Assembly (NCBI GenBank): GCA_016779485.1
Contig: JADHNN010000007.1
Span: 1-57,163, forward strand
Direction of reading: 5' to 3'
DNA from: Gammaproteobacteria bacterium
GTDB lineage: Bacteria; Pseudomonadota; Gammaproteobacteria; GCA-002705445; GCA-002716945
DNA length: 57,163 nucleotides
Shown: positions 27,011 through 36,025 of the stretch, one piece after another
Layout of the letters: each line of letters opens with the position of its first letter
How positions within the stretch are numbered: position 1 is the first letter of the stretch
Notes under the pieces: model-generated
The model's database searches: none
What the model was told of the DNA's origin: nothing
Seen by the model: the letters and a program-made list of their open reading frames with translations, nothing else
Made by a program: the position numbers and the translations under genes

Positions 27011-28069
27011 TTAACCTGTTGCCGGCCTTTCAGGCCAAACATTCAAAATTGTATTTATTAACACTGCTAGAGGTATAGCAAAGAAAACTCCCCATATGCC
27101 CCAAACAGACCCAAAAAATAATATAGACAATAGTATAGCAAATGGATGTATGTTTACAGCGTCGGAAAACAAAATAGGAACAACTACATTTCCGTCCACA
27201 GCCTGAATTAGTAAATGTCCTATAATCACATACCAGAATTCAGAACCAAGTGCCCACTGAAAGTAAGCTACAAGAATAATAGGTATAGTCACAGCTATCA
27301 TTCCAACGTATGGAATTATAACAGACAATCCACACAAAAAGCTTAGTAGTAACGAATAGTTCAAACCTAGTGCGAAAAATAAAATAAATGATAATATCCA
27401 AACAATCATAATTTCAATGAACTTACACCTTATGTAATTGCCTATTTTCAAATTTAATTCTGAATATGCCTTTCTGGTTAATTCAAGTTTCTTAGGGAAG
27501 AATCTAGCAACCCAACAGTATATTGTTTCCTTATCAAACAACATGAAAAATATCAAAATTGGAACTAGTATTGCGTACACAATTATAGCGAATAAGCCAC
27601 CCGCTGAAGTTAATGAAAATGTGAAGATTGAGTTACCTACTTTTGATGTTTCTCCTTGTAAGCCAAGAAATATATTATCTATATAATCTTTTGGTATATA
27701 TTCGTTTTCATCGTAAAGTCCTAAAATTAATTGTTTGCTCTTATTAAAAATTTCAGGAAGAGACTTAACAAGTAACGTGAGTTGATCAAGAAGAAGTGGT
27801 AACAGCATAAAAAGAGTTAAAATACTTATGATTAAAAATAGGAAAAAAACAACTATTACAGAAAAGTGTCTAGTTGCTGTAGTAATTTTCATTAGATGCT
27901 GAACCAAACCTTCTAACATATATGCTAAAACAATAGCCACTAAAATGGGTGCGATAGTTTGGACTATTATGTACGTCAGTATGATAGAAAATATTAATAC
28001 AAGCACCAGTGAGACTTGATTAGGATCAGTAAAGTTGTCTGTGTACCAATCTTTTATTAATTTTATCAT
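27011..28069 (-). CDS. AI-2E family (PerM-like) membrane permease
   Basis: The 352-residue protein has about eight membrane segments in the AI-2E pattern. There is an N-terminal pair (IIVQTIAPILVAIVLAYML), a soluble middle part, and a C-terminal bundle with VIIPYVGMIAVTIPIIL and PLAVLINTILNVWP. Members export small molecules or ions; the cargo is not predictable. In many gammaproteobacteria a relative sits next to hda; here it leads dapA-bamC, with hda about 2.6 kb away. Confidence 0.85.
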   Translation of the reverse strand: MIKLIKDWYTDNFTDPNQVSLVLVLIFSIILTYIIVQTIAPILVAIVLAYMLEGLVQHLMKITTATRHFSVIVVFFLFLIISILTLFMLLPLLLDQLTLLVKSLPEIFNKSKQLILGLYDENEYIPKDYIDNIFLGLQGETSKVGNSIFTFSLTSAGGLFAIIVYAILVPILIFFMLFDKETIYCWVARFFPKKLELTRKAYSELNLKIGNYIRCKFIEIMIVWILSFILFFALGLNYSLLLSFLCGLSVIIPYVGMIAVTIPIILVAYFQWALGSEFWYVIIGHLLIQAVDGNVVVPILFSDAVNIHPFAILLSILFFGSVWGIWGVFFAIPLAVLINTILNVWPERPATG

Positions 28070-28091
28070 TGATTTAGTTTAACTTAATTAT

Positions 28092-28113
28092 TGATACATA
28101 TGATACATATAAT
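28092..28113 (+). promoter_or_regulatory. Tandem 9-bp repeat and -10 box before proS
   Basis: TGATACATA occurs twice in tandem (28092-28100 and 28101-28109) and its end merges into TATAAT (28108-28113). The arrangement could be a regulator site overlapping the proS promoter, which lies 39 bases before the start codon, or simple sequence duplication. Confidence 0.35.
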
Positions 28114-28152
28114 CATGGTAAACTTAAATACAAAAAAAATGGTAGTTCCAAA

Positions 28153-29412
28153 ATGAAAGCATCATCATATCCTTTGTTTACTCAAAAAAATGACCCTTCA
28201 GATGCTGAAATAATCAGTCACAAACTAATGCTTAAAGCAGGACTTATAAGACAACAGTCGACAGGACAATACAGTTTTCTACCTATAGGTTACCGTGTGT
28301 TAAAAAAAATAGAAAATATAATTAGAGATGAAATGGATTCTATCGGTTCAGCTGAAATACTCATGCCGTCAGTACAACCTTCTGAGCTCTGGCAAGAATC
28401 TGGTAGATGGGGAACTTATGGATTAGAGCTATTAAGATTAAATGATAGACATGATAGAAAATACTGTCTAGGCCCAACGTTTGAAGAAGTTATAACTGAT
28501 TTGGTCAGAAAAGATTTAAATAGCTATAAACAACTACCATTAAACATGTACCAAATATCAACAAAGTTTAGAGATGAAATTAGACCAAGATTCGGCATTA
28601 TGCGTGCGAGAGAATTTATCATGAAAGACGCATATTCATTTCATATTAATGAGAAATGTCTAGATAATTGGTACCAAAATTACAAGGATGCTTACAATAA
28701 TATTTTTAAAAGATTACAGCTAGATTACACGATGGTGGATGCTGATAGTGGAAATATAGGTGGCAGTAAGTCAAATGAGTTTCATGTACTTGCTGAAGCA
28801 GGTGAAGATGACCTTCTAATCGATGAGAAAGGTATAGGGACTAATTTTGAAATTGCCAAAGCTAAGTATGGATCTAATGATATAGAAAAAATAGTGAATG
28901 AAAATAATTTGATACATAAAAAAGGTATTGAAGTCGGGCATATATTTAAACTTGGAGACAAATATAGTAAATCAATGGGATTATCAATTGCTGATGCTGA
29001 CTTAAATGTTAATCATCTGCAAATGGGTTGTTATGGTATCGGTGTTTCAAGAATCGTAGCTGCAGCTATTGAACAAAATTACGATGAAAAAGGTATTATA
29101 TGGCCAAAAAGCATAAGCCCTTTCCAATTCGCATTAATTGAAATAGACGGACATAAAAATGAATCTGTAAGATCATTTTCTAATGAGATATATCAAACTA
29201 TGAAAAGGAATAGTGTTGAAATAATACTAGATGATAGAAATGCAAAACTTGGCAATAAGCTTCATGATTGGGAATTAATGGGTGTGCCCAACATTGCTAT
29301 TATTGGAAAAAAAGAAGCGCAGAATAATATAGTTACTTTCAAGAAACGTAGCGGTTCAGAAAAAGAGAGTTTAAGTGCTGATCAGTTAATATCAAAATTA
29401 GATACAGATTAA
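28153..29412 (+). CDS. proS: Proline--tRNA ligase, short form without editing domain
   Basis: The enzyme charges tRNA(Pro) with proline. The 419-residue class II protein has motif 2 at about residues 138-163 (FRDEIRPRFGIMRAREFIMKDAYSF) and motif 3 at about 291-303 (MGCYGIGVSRIV), then an anticodon-binding domain. Between motifs 2 and 3 there is only a short linker instead of the roughly 180-residue editing insertion found in the 570-residue E. coli type. It thus resembles the alphaproteobacterial and mitochondrial class. Mischarged alanine would have to be cleared by a separate protein or tolerated. Confidence 0.96.
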   Translation: MKASSYPLFTQKNDPSDAEIISHKLMLKAGLIRQQSTGQYSFLPIGYRVLKKIENIIRDEMDSIGSAEILMPSVQPSELWQESGRWGTYGLELLRLNDRHDRKYCLGPTFEEVITDLVRKDLNSYKQLPLNMYQISTKFRDEIRPRFGIMRAREFIMKDAYSFHINEKCLDNWYQNYKDAYNNIFKRLQLDYTMVDADSGNIGGSKSNEFHVLAEAGEDDLLIDEKGIGTNFEIAKAKYGSNDIEKIVNENNLIHKKGIEVGHIFKLGDKYSKSMGLSIADADLNVNHLQMGCYGIGVSRIVAAAIEQNYDEKGIIWPKSISPFQFALIEIDGHKNESVRSFSNEIYQTMKRNSVEIILDDRNAKLGNKLHDWELMGVPNIAIIGKKEAQNNIVTFKKRSGSEKESLSADQLISKLDTD

Positions 29413-29714
29413 TCTAGAAACCTATAGTTGTCTTTTTGTTTCTCATATTGCTCTAAAGCCATATTTGCTTCATTAAGTGCTTTTTTTGCTAGAGTGATTG
29501 ATTTTTTAAAATCTCTCTTTTTATGAGCTTCTTTTGCACTTTTAATTATCTTCTTTGTATCTCTCCAAGGGTTTTTTACTTTAACTACTTTTTTATAATT
29601 AGTTTCAGCCTGCTTTATGTACTTTGATGATGTGGGTTCATCATAAACATCTGCACTATAACTTACCACTGGAGTCATCATAATCAGGACAAGAAATATA
29701 AAGAGTGCTTTCAT
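29409..29714 (-). CDS. Exported small helical protein, SoxXA-binding-like
   Basis: The 101-residue protein has a signal peptide (cleavage near VVSYSA-DV). The mature part is lysine-rich and helical, with NPWRDTKKIIKSAKEA and KRDFKKSITLAKKALNEANMA. This resembles the small SoxXA-binding or DUF4398-like periplasmic proteins, as I remember them. No sox genes lie in the window, so a role in sulfur oxidation is not supported. It overlaps the upstream LysM gene by 4 bases and proS tail to tail by 4 bases. Confidence 0.6.
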   Translation of the reverse strand: MKALFIFLVLIMMTPVVSYSADVYDEPTSSKYIKQAETNYKKVVKVKNPWRDTKKIIKSAKEAHKKRDFKKSITLAKKALNEANMALEQYEKQKDNYRFLD

Positions 29715-30115
29715 TGGTTAATCTCCAAAAATTTAATATCTAATTCTTCTCTGTAGCCAACTACCCATAAACCTCTGCTACGTGCGTGACTCTCAGCTTT
29801 CCTTTTGGAGTCGAGAGAAATATTGCTATATATTATGATACTTTGTCCAGGCAAAATCAAATCAGCATCATAAATTCTATCAGCATTATTTTTAAATATA
29901 TTTGGCCAATAATAGGGATTACTATAATATTTTTGTGATAATGACCACAATGTGTCACCAAATTTGACATTATGATATATGTATTTTGTTTTATCTACTT
30001 GTATAGATGAGAATTTTGATGTGCCCGATATTTCTGCAACATGCGATGAGCAAGCAACTAATGTTAAAAGACAGATTATCGAAAAAATTTTAAAACTATT
30101 CTTTTTAGTGCTCAT
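29711..30115 (-). CDS. LysM-domain lipoprotein
   Basis: The 134-residue precursor has a lipobox LVAC with lipidated C22 and one LysM domain at about residues 47-97 (VKFGDTLWSLSQKYYSNPYYWP, LILPGQSIII). The residues after the Cys are SSH, compatible with the outer membrane. It probably binds peptidoglycan and pairs with the exported helical protein encoded next. A -10-like TAGAAT lies 7 bases before its ATG, so the mRNA may be leaderless. Confidence 0.82.
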   Translation of the reverse strand: MSTKKNSFKIFSIICLLTLVACSSHVAEISGTSKFSSIQVDKTKYIYHNVKFGDTLWSLSQKYYSNPYYWPNIFKNNADRIYDADLILPGQSIIIYSNISLDSKRKAESHARSRGLWVVGYREELDIKFLEINQ

Positions 30116-30121
30116 TACGGG

Positions 30122-30127
30122 TATTCT
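30122..30127 (+). promoter_or_regulatory. -10 element of wrbA (leaderless), overlapping the opposing promoter
   Basis: TATTCT ends 6 bases before the wrbA ATG at 30134. On the other strand, positions 30123-30128 read TAGAAT, 7 bases before the LysM-gene ATG at 30115. The divergent gap is only 18 bases, so the two -10 boxes overlap almost completely and the two promoters should exclude each other. Confidence 0.45.
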
Positions 30128-30133
30128 ATTTAT

Positions 30134-30697
30134 ATGAAAGATATTCTAATTCTATATTACTCAAAAAATGATTCAACTAAAAGATTGGCACGCGTTATTG
30201 CGAGAGGCATAGAATCGGTCGCAGATACATCTGCAGTAATCAGGACTGTGAAATCATATCATTACAAGGATAATGATGATCTTCTTGTATCAAAACAAGA
30301 TTTAAAATCTTGCTCAGGAATGATTTTAGGTAGTCCAACTCACTTTGGTAACATGGCAGCACCATTAAAAGAATTTCTAGATAGCACAACAGAAGAGTGG
30401 CTAAATAATACTCTAGAAAATAAACTAGGCGGAGTATTCACATCAACTTCAAGCCTTCATGGTGGCCAAGAAACTACTCTTCTGAGCATGATGTTACCTT
30501 TGTTGCATCATGGTATGATTTTAGCTGGTGTTCCTTATAGCGAAAAAGCATTGACTTCTACAACATCTGGCGGAACACCTTATGGTCCATCACATGTATC
30601 TCATAATCAAAAAAGCGAACTGAGCGAAGATGAAAAACAAATATGTCTTACGTATGGTAAAAGATTTGCAAATATTATAAAAAATATGAATTCTTAG
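30134..30697 (+). CDS. wrbA: NAD(P)H:quinone oxidoreductase, WrbA type
   Basis: The 187-residue flavodoxin-like protein has ILYYSKNDSTKRLA for FMN phosphate, GSPTHFGNMAAPLKEFLD, and the WrbA region FTSTSSLHGGQETTLL with GGTPYGPSHVS. It reduces quinones by two electrons and limits oxidative stress. It is a single gene, divergent from the LysM lipoprotein and overlapping hda tail to tail by 4 bases. Confidence 0.92.
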   Translation: MKDILILYYSKNDSTKRLARVIARGIESVADTSAVIRTVKSYHYKDNDDLLVSKQDLKSCSGMILGSPTHFGNMAAPLKEFLDSTTEEWLNNTLENKLGGVFTSTSSLHGGQETTLLSMMLPLLHHGMILAGVPYSEKALTSTTSGGTPYGPSHVSHNQKSELSEDEKQICLTYGKRFANIIKNMNS

Positions 30698-31383
30698 TTT
30701 GCATGTAAACTAATAGCTTTTTTAATAAAAGGTATTGTTACTCTTCTCTTCATCGATAATGAGACATGGTCAAGAGTCTTTATAAATGCACATAAAAAAT
30801 ATAAGTCTCTGCTACAATTGTTGATAATATAATTAAGAACTTTTTCTGATACTTCAAGCCCTCTATCAGAGCAGTAGGACATCATAATTTCTATTTTTTC
30901 CTCATCATTGAGATCTTTAATATTGAAAATCTTATCTGAAATTAGTCGAGATGATAAATCATTAAGTTTTAAATTACATTTATCAATGTCTTTTGTGGAG
31001 GTTACTACAGCTGAAGTATTATTTAATATCTGGTTATTGATAAGTGAAAATATTTTTTCTTCACAATCATTTTTCAGTATTATCTTATCTAAATTATCAA
31101 TAATTATGAGGTCATATTCAGCATGACAATCTATGTTGTCTAATTGAGTATTTTCATTGATATTTAAGTAATGGCCTAAATCTGAATGAGTTAAGGCTTC
31201 GCAAATATGAGACTTACCAGATGATTTCTCTCCATATATAAGTATTAGCTGTTTATCTTTGTTTATATTTAAAAGGGAAGTATATAAATCAAGATTATTG
31301 CCCACTATAAAATTAGAAAATGTTTTCTTTGTGTAGAATCCAAAACTTATTGGTATTTGATCATATACAAGGTCTTGAGTCAT
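30694..31383 (-). CDS. hda: DnaA regulatory inactivator Hda
   Basis: Hda with the DNA clamp stimulates hydrolysis of DnaA-bound ATP and so limits initiation. The 229-residue AAA+ protein has Walker A GEKSSGKSH and Walker B DLIIIDNLDKI. The N-terminal QIPISF could be the clamp-binding motif. There is no DnaA-type DNA-binding domain, and the length is right for Hda (about 233). It is divergent from purM, a common gammaproteobacterial arrangement. A TATAGA sequence lies 7 bases before the ATG. Confidence 0.87.
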   Translation of the reverse strand: MTQDLVYDQIPISFGFYTKKTFSNFIVGNNLDLYTSLLNINKDKQLILIYGEKSSGKSHICEALTHSDLGHYLNINENTQLDNIDCHAEYDLIIIDNLDKIILKNDCEEKIFSLINNQILNNTSAVVTSTKDIDKCNLKLNDLSSRLISDKIFNIKDLNDEEKIEIMMSYCSDRGLEVSEKVLNYIINNCSRDLYFLCAFIKTLDHVSLSMKRRVTIPFIKKAISLHAN

Positions 31384-31411
31384 TTCAGTATCTATAGTAA
31401 TTTCTTTGAGA

Positions 31412-31417
31412 TATAAT
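31412..31417 (+). promoter_or_regulatory. -10 element for purM-purN
   Basis: TATAAT lies 18 bases before the purM ATG at 31436, in the gap shared with hda. No strong -35 box is visible. Confidence 0.4.
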
Positions 31418-31435
31418 TATAACCTATCTGATGCT

Positions 31436-32476
31436 ATGAATAATAAGCAAATACATAAAATTAATTATAAGGACTCTGGAGTAAATATCGAAAAGGCAGA
31501 TAAACTCATAGACTCCATTAAAACTTCACATAAAAAAAACAATAAGAATATACTGTCAGGTATTGGGGGTTTTTCAAGCCTCTATAAGATTGATGAGAAG
31601 ATAAAAAATCCAGTTATAGTTTCTGGTACCGATGGAGTCGGGACTAAGTTAAAAATTGCAAATAAATTAAACATCCATAAATATATTGGACAAGACCTTG
31701 TAGCAATGTGCGTAAATGATGTGATAACCAGTGGTGCTCAGCCATTGTTCTTCCTAGATTATCTAGCAACAAGCAAAATAGATCTAAGTATTCATAAGAC
31801 TGTACTAAAAAGCATAAAGAAAGCTTGTGAGGACTGTGAAATGACACTAATAGGTGGCGAAACTGCTGAGATGCCAGGAATGTATAATAATAAAGAATAT
31901 GATTTGGCTGGATTCTGTGTTGGTATTGTTTCAGAAAAAAAAATAATCAATAACAAAAAAGTTAAAGAAGGAGATTTGATATTAGGTATAAAATCAAGTG
32001 GATTTCATTCTAACGGCTATTCACTTATAAATAAATTAATTGAAAAGGGCAGATTAAAGTTAAAAGATAGTTTAAATAATACTAAAATAAGTTCTCTTTT
32101 AATCAAACCAACGAGATTATATGTAAATATAATTAAAGAATTGATGAAAAAAATTGAAATAAACGCTTTAGCTCATATCACAGGAGGAGGTATAACTGAT
32201 AATGTACCTAGGGTCATACCCGATGAACTTGCGGCTTGCATAAATCTTCATTCTCTCAAAATTCCTAAATCATTTAGATATATTCAAGAGTTATCAAAAA
32301 TAAGTGATGAAGAAATACTAAAAACATTTAACTGTGGTATTGGGATGGTTGTAATTATCAATAAAAAATATCTATCAACAGCTCATAACTTATTAAATAT
32401 AAATAAAGAAAAATATAAAGTTTTAGGTCAGATTATAAAAAAACCAGAAAATTCTAAAATAATATATGTCGATTAA
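31436..32476 (+). CDS. purM: Phosphoribosylformylglycinamidine cyclo-ligase (AIR synthetase)
   Basis: PurM closes the imidazole ring to give AIR, the substrate of PurK. I chose the ATG at 31436 (346 residues); a TTG at 31406 would overlap the promoter. Recognisable segments are GIGGFSSLY, VSGTDGVGTKLKIA, LVAMCVNDVITSGAQPLFFLDYLA, LIGGETAEMPGMY and AHITGGGITDNVPRV. It overlaps purN by 11 bases. Confidence 0.96.
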   Translation: MNNKQIHKINYKDSGVNIEKADKLIDSIKTSHKKNNKNILSGIGGFSSLYKIDEKIKNPVIVSGTDGVGTKLKIANKLNIHKYIGQDLVAMCVNDVITSGAQPLFFLDYLATSKIDLSIHKTVLKSIKKACEDCEMTLIGGETAEMPGMYNNKEYDLAGFCVGIVSEKKIINNKKVKEGDLILGIKSSGFHSNGYSLINKLIEKGRLKLKDSLNNTKISSLLIKPTRLYVNIIKELMKKIEINALAHITGGGITDNVPRVIPDELAACINLHSLKIPKSFRYIQELSKISDEEILKTFNCGIGMVVIINKKYLSTAHNLLNINKEKYKVLGQIIKKPENSKIIYVD

Positions 32477-33104
32477 AAAATGTGTAGTGCTCTTCTCCGG
32501 TGCCGGTTCCAATTTAGAGAATCTTTTAAATCAACAGAACGCATTAAAACATAAACTTAAATATATACATGCATTTACTGACAACTGTAATGCGGGCGGT
32601 ATTAATGTGTGTAAAAAATTTAAGCTTCCAGTGTCAATTGGTAAAAAAGAGAATATAAATAAAGATCTTCAAAGCTTCCTCTTTAATATCAAGCCGGATT
32701 TAATAATATTATCAGGTTATATGAAAATTATACCACCACATATTGTGGATAATTACGTTGGGAAGATTATTAATTTACATCCTTCATTATTGCCTAAATA
32801 TCCAGGACTTAATACATATGAGAAAGTAATTTCAAATAATGATAAATATCATGGTGCAACAGTTCATTTTGTTACAAAAGCACTAGATCAAGGACCCATT
32901 ATCTTGCAAGGTAAGTTTTCAGTTAATGAACAAATGACAAGGCAAGACTTGGAAAGGTTAACACACAAAGCAGAGTATTCTATCTTTCCAGTAGCAGTTG
33001 AATGGTTTGCTAATGATTTGCTCAAATATAATGGTAATAATATAATTTTAAAAGATGAGGACATTCATTCACCAATCACTTATATGATAAACCTCAATGA
33101 TTGA
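32466..33104 (+). CDS. purN: Phosphoribosylglycinamide formyltransferase
   Basis: PurN formylates GAR using 10-formyltetrahydrofolate. The 212-residue protein has VLFSGAGSNLENLL, SGYMKIIPPHIVD, the catalytic Asn and His in INLHPSLLPKYPG, and HGATVHFVTKALDQGPII with the active Asp. Its order after purM is the usual one, and it overlaps the DUF3108 gene by 8 bases. Confidence 0.96.
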   Translation: MSIKKCVVLFSGAGSNLENLLNQQNALKHKLKYIHAFTDNCNAGGINVCKKFKLPVSIGKKENINKDLQSFLFNIKPDLIILSGYMKIIPPHIVDNYVGKIINLHPSLLPKYPGLNTYEKVISNNDKYHGATVHFVTKALDQGPIILQGKFSVNEQMTRQDLERLTHKAEYSIFPVAVEWFANDLLKYNGNNIILKDEDIHSPITYMINLND

Positions 33105-33825
33105 TAATTTTTTTTCCAAATGTTTTAAGTGTTTGATAGTAAGCATTTTATTTACAGAAATATCTATTTCTGCACCAAAAGTATATAGTGCTATATATAG
33201 CCTTAAAAAAGGTGGCATAGAATTTGCTCGTTCAAAACATGATCTTAGCTATAACTCTAATTCGGATGAGTGGTGCATAACTTCCTTTAGTTATACAGTT
33301 GGTATTTTTAGCATTAAAAAAGATGACAGAAATGAAACTAGTTGTTTTAAATACAATAAAAATAACCATCTTGATGCAATAAATAGTAATTTTAGTTCTA
33401 ATGATTTTGTAAGAACAAATGCCTACACGTATAATAGAACCATAGGTACAAAGAGCCATACTGTTGAGGTAAAAAGAATTGATGATAGTTTAGTTACAAT
33501 AATAGATGGCACGCCTTCAATGAAAAAGAGTTATGCAAGCATTGATAGATTGGTAGCGCAGCTATTTGGCTATACTTTCAAAAAGATTAAAGTAAACGAC
33601 AAAGGAAGAGAGCGGCAATATGATTTTAAAATAATTAGAAAAGAAACTATATCAACAATTTTTGGAAACACAGAATCGATAGTAGTTAGTAAAAATATTA
33701 ATGAGAGTAAAAGAAGTACCCTGACATGGTATTCAATAAATAACGATTATATTCCCGTAGTAGTAGAGCAATATAGAATTAATGAACATAAATTTACTGC
33801 TACCTTAATAGAGTTTCAAGACTAA
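33097..33825 (+). CDS. DUF3108 exported protein
   Basis: The 242-residue protein has an N-terminal hydrophobic export signal (residues about 8-26). The mature part is the beta-rich DUF3108 domain, with VYSAIYSLKKGGIEFA and, near the end, STLTWYSINNDYIPVVVEQYR. It regularly follows purM-purN in gammaproteobacteria. The function is unknown; it is probably periplasmic. The gene directly abuts the convergent argG stop with no spacer. Confidence 0.82.
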   Translation: MIDNFFSKCFKCLIVSILFTEISISAPKVYSAIYSLKKGGIEFARSKHDLSYNSNSDEWCITSFSYTVGIFSIKKDDRNETSCFKYNKNNHLDAINSNFSSNDFVRTNAYTYNRTIGTKSHTVEVKRIDDSLVTIIDGTPSMKKSYASIDRLVAQLFGYTFKKIKVNDKGRERQYDFKIIRKETISTIFGNTESIVVSKNINESKRSTLTWYSINNDYIPVVVEQYRINEHKFTATLIEFQD

Positions 33826-35022
33826 TTATTTTTTTCGTGTTTTAAGTCTTAATGAATTAATTTTTATAAAGCCTTCGGCATCTCTTTGGTCATAAGCGCC
33901 TGAATCATTTTCAAATGTAGACAAGTCCTCTGAATATAATGAATTTGGGGATCTTCTGCCTTCGATTATAACGTTTCCTCTGAATAGTTTAACTTTTACG
34001 TCGCCTGAAACTTTGTTTTGAGATTTATCTATCAAACCTTGTAATGATTCTCTTTCTGGACTGAACCAATAGCCGTTATATATGAGTCTTGAATATCTAT
34101 TAGTTAAATCCTCTTTTAAATGTAACATTTCTCTATCAAGGGTGATTGATTCCATTGCTTTATGAGCTTTAAAATAAATAGTTCCGCCAGGTGTCTCATA
34201 ACAGCCTCTGGATTTAATTCCAACGTATCTGTTCTCAACAATATCGTCTCTGCCTATTCCATGATTACCTGCTAGTACATTAAGTTCATTTAATATTTTG
34301 GAAGGATTCATTTTTTTTCCATTAATAGCAGAAACATCCCCTTTATCAAAAGATAATGTAATTGTTTGAGGTTTTGACTTACTCTTTTCGATAGATTTTG
34401 TTCTCAACCACATTGACTCCTCTGGTTTTTTCCAAGGATCTTCAAGAATGCCACCTTCATAAGAGGTATGTAAAATATTAGCATCCATCGAATAAGGACT
34501 TTTTTTACCTTTATCAAAATCAACAGCAATTTTATGCTTCTTTGCATAAGCCATCAAATCAGATCTAGATACAAAATTCCATTCTCGCCAAGGAGCAATG
34601 ACTTTTATTTTTGGGTTAAGCGCATATGCAGCCAATTCAAATCTTACTTGATCGTTCCCTTTTCCTGTCGCGCCATGGCATATATATTCCGCTTTTTCTT
34701 TTTTGGCTATTTCAATAAGTCTTTTGCTTATTAATGGACGTGCAATTGATGTCCCTAGAAAGTACTCTCCTTCATAAATAGCATTTGCTCTAAACATAGG
34801 ATAGACATAGTTTGTTACAAAATCTTCTCTTAAATCCTCTATGTATATTTTTTTTATTCCAAGTTTTTTAGCTTTAGCTTTAGCATCTCGAGTTTCCTCG
34901 CCTTGACCAATATCAGCAGTAAATGTGATAACTTCAAGATCATAATGTTCCATTAGCCATTTAGCTATGACAGATGTATCTAAACCACCTGAGTATGCGA
35001 GAACAACTTTTTTAGACTTCAC
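33826..35022 (-). CDS. argG: Argininosuccinate synthase
   Basis: ArgG joins citrulline and aspartate with ATP in arginine synthesis. The 398-residue protein starts [18 protein letters not shown] (PP-loop at about 10-17) and has [17 protein letters not shown] and PSPERESL-like C-terminal elements such as [16 protein letters not shown]. Its start overlaps the end of moaE on the same strand by 11 bases, an unusual pairing that looks like compaction rather than shared function. Confidence 0.96.
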   Translation of the reverse strand: MKSKKVVLAYSGGLDTSVIAKWLMEHYDLEVITFTADIGQGEETRDAKAKAKKLGIKKIYIEDLREDFVTNYVYPMFRANAIYEGEYFLGTSIARPLISKRLIEIAKKEKAEYICHGATGKGNDQVRFELAAYALNPKIKVIAPWREWNFVSRSDLMAYAKKHKIAVDFDKGKKSPYSMDANILHTSYEGGILEDPWKKPEESMWLRTKSIEKSKSKPQTITLSFDKGDVSAINGKKMNPSKILNELNVLAGNHGIGRDDIVENRYVGIKSRGCYETPGGTIYFKAHKAMESITLDREMLHLKEDLTNRYSRLIYNGYWFSPERESLQGLIDKSQNKVSGDVKVKLFRGNVIIEGRRSPNSLYSEDLSTFENDSGAYDQRDAEGFIKINSLRLKTRKK

Positions 35023-35470
35023 TGTTATTATCTGTTTGGTTAGTCTCAGGTTCTACCCATCTAAAACCTTTATCTGTAGATTCTTTTTTCCAAAAAGGCG
35101 CTTCAGATTTTAATGATTCCATGATTTGTCTTGTTGCCTCAAATGCTTCATCTCTGTGCTCAGACCATGTTGCAACTAAAACTATAGGATCTGATGGAGT
35201 CACTAGACCCACTCTATGTAAAACTATTGAATCAATAATTTTAAATTTTTTAGTAGAACTATCAATAATTTTCTCAAGATATGATTCAGTCATATCAGGG
35301 TAATGTTGTAGTTCCATAGATTTAATGGTATCTCCAGAATTGATATCTCTCATAGTTCCTAAAAATACGCTACATGCCCCTATGTTTGTTCTCTCTTTTA
35401 ATTGTGACCTTTTATATTCGACTAGCTTTTGCCATGGATCAAACTCTTCATTTATAATTTCAATATACAT
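35012..35470 (-). CDS. moaE: Molybdopterin synthase catalytic subunit
   Basis: MoaE with thiocarboxylated MoaD inserts sulfur into precursor Z to make molybdopterin. The 152-residue protein has [17 protein letters not shown], the helix [19 protein letters not shown], and the lysine-bearing APFWKKES with the end FRWVEPE. It lies 2 bases after moaD and overlaps argG. Confidence 0.93.
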   Translation of the reverse strand: MYIEIINEEFDPWQKLVEYKRSQLKERTNIGACSVFLGTMRDINSGDTIKSMELQHYPDMTESYLEKIIDSSTKKFKIIDSIVLHRVGLVTPSDPIVLVATWSEHRDEAFEATRQIMESLKSEAPFWKKESTDKGFRWVEPETNQTDNNSEV

Positions 35471-35472
35471 TT

Positions 35473-35706
35473 TTAACCACCTGTTACTGGGGGGAAGAAT
35501 GCAATTTCATCATGATCTTGAAGAAGATAATTCATATCTACGTATTCATGATTTACTGCAACCATCACTTTTCCAGTGTATTTTATATCTTTTGAAACAT
35601 CTGACCAAACATCATCAGCAGTAACTCCTGGCTGAATATTTATTTTTTCAGAGGCTTTTCCTATCGCATCACTGATACTTGCAAAGTATTTTACTACAAT
35701 TACCAT
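35473..35706 (-). CDS. moaD: Molybdopterin synthase sulfur carrier subunit
   Basis: I chose the ATG at 35706 (77 residues), since the frame to 35727 adds seven atypical residues. The product is a ubiquitin-like protein starting MVIVVKYFASI and ending FFPPVTGG. The terminal Gly-Gly is adenylated by MoeB and then carries sulfur to MoaE. The MoeB gene lies about 1.3 kb upstream on the same strand. Confidence 0.93.
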   Translation of the reverse strand: MVIVVKYFASISDAIGKASEKINIQPGVTADDVWSDVSKDIKYTGKVMVAVNHEYVDMNYLLQDHDEIAFFPPVTGG

Positions 35707-35760
35707 TATTATCAGTGAATGATACATTTATGTCACATTAAACTCAAATTTAAATATTTT

Positions 35761-36024
35761 CTATCTCTGAGATTTGCGAGCTTTATTACCTAAGATTACC
35801 CCAAAAAGAATACTTGTATAACATATTAATAGATATAGCCATTCCCCATCATTAATAAGAGGGTATATTGGAATAAGCGGAAAGAACATTGCTGTACCAA
35901 TCAAACCAATAGTGATGTGAAAAATGCCATAATCTGGAAATGTTTGTGAGAGTATTTGAAAACTTATAAGTAATGAAATAACCATTGCTATCGCATAAAA
36001 GATATATGAAAGTATTTTTAGCAA
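35761..36024 (-). CDS. Small membrane protein between moaA and moaD
   Basis: The 87-residue protein has three hydrophobic segments, at about 5-25, 35-54 and 62-80, and a basic end KARKSQR. It starts 1 base after the moaA stop, so it is cotranscribed with the molybdopterin genes. I do not recognise the family. It may only be carried along in the operon. Confidence 0.6.
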   Translation of the reverse strand: MLKILSYIFYAIAMVISLLISFQILSQTFPDYGIFHITIGLIGTAMFFPLIPIYPLINDGEWLYLLICYTSILFGVILGNKARKSQR

Positions 36025-36025
36025 A

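Noticed and set aside
35325-35624. 99-codon rightward frame opposite moaE and moaD
   Set aside because: It is a shadow of two clearly coding genes on the other strand.
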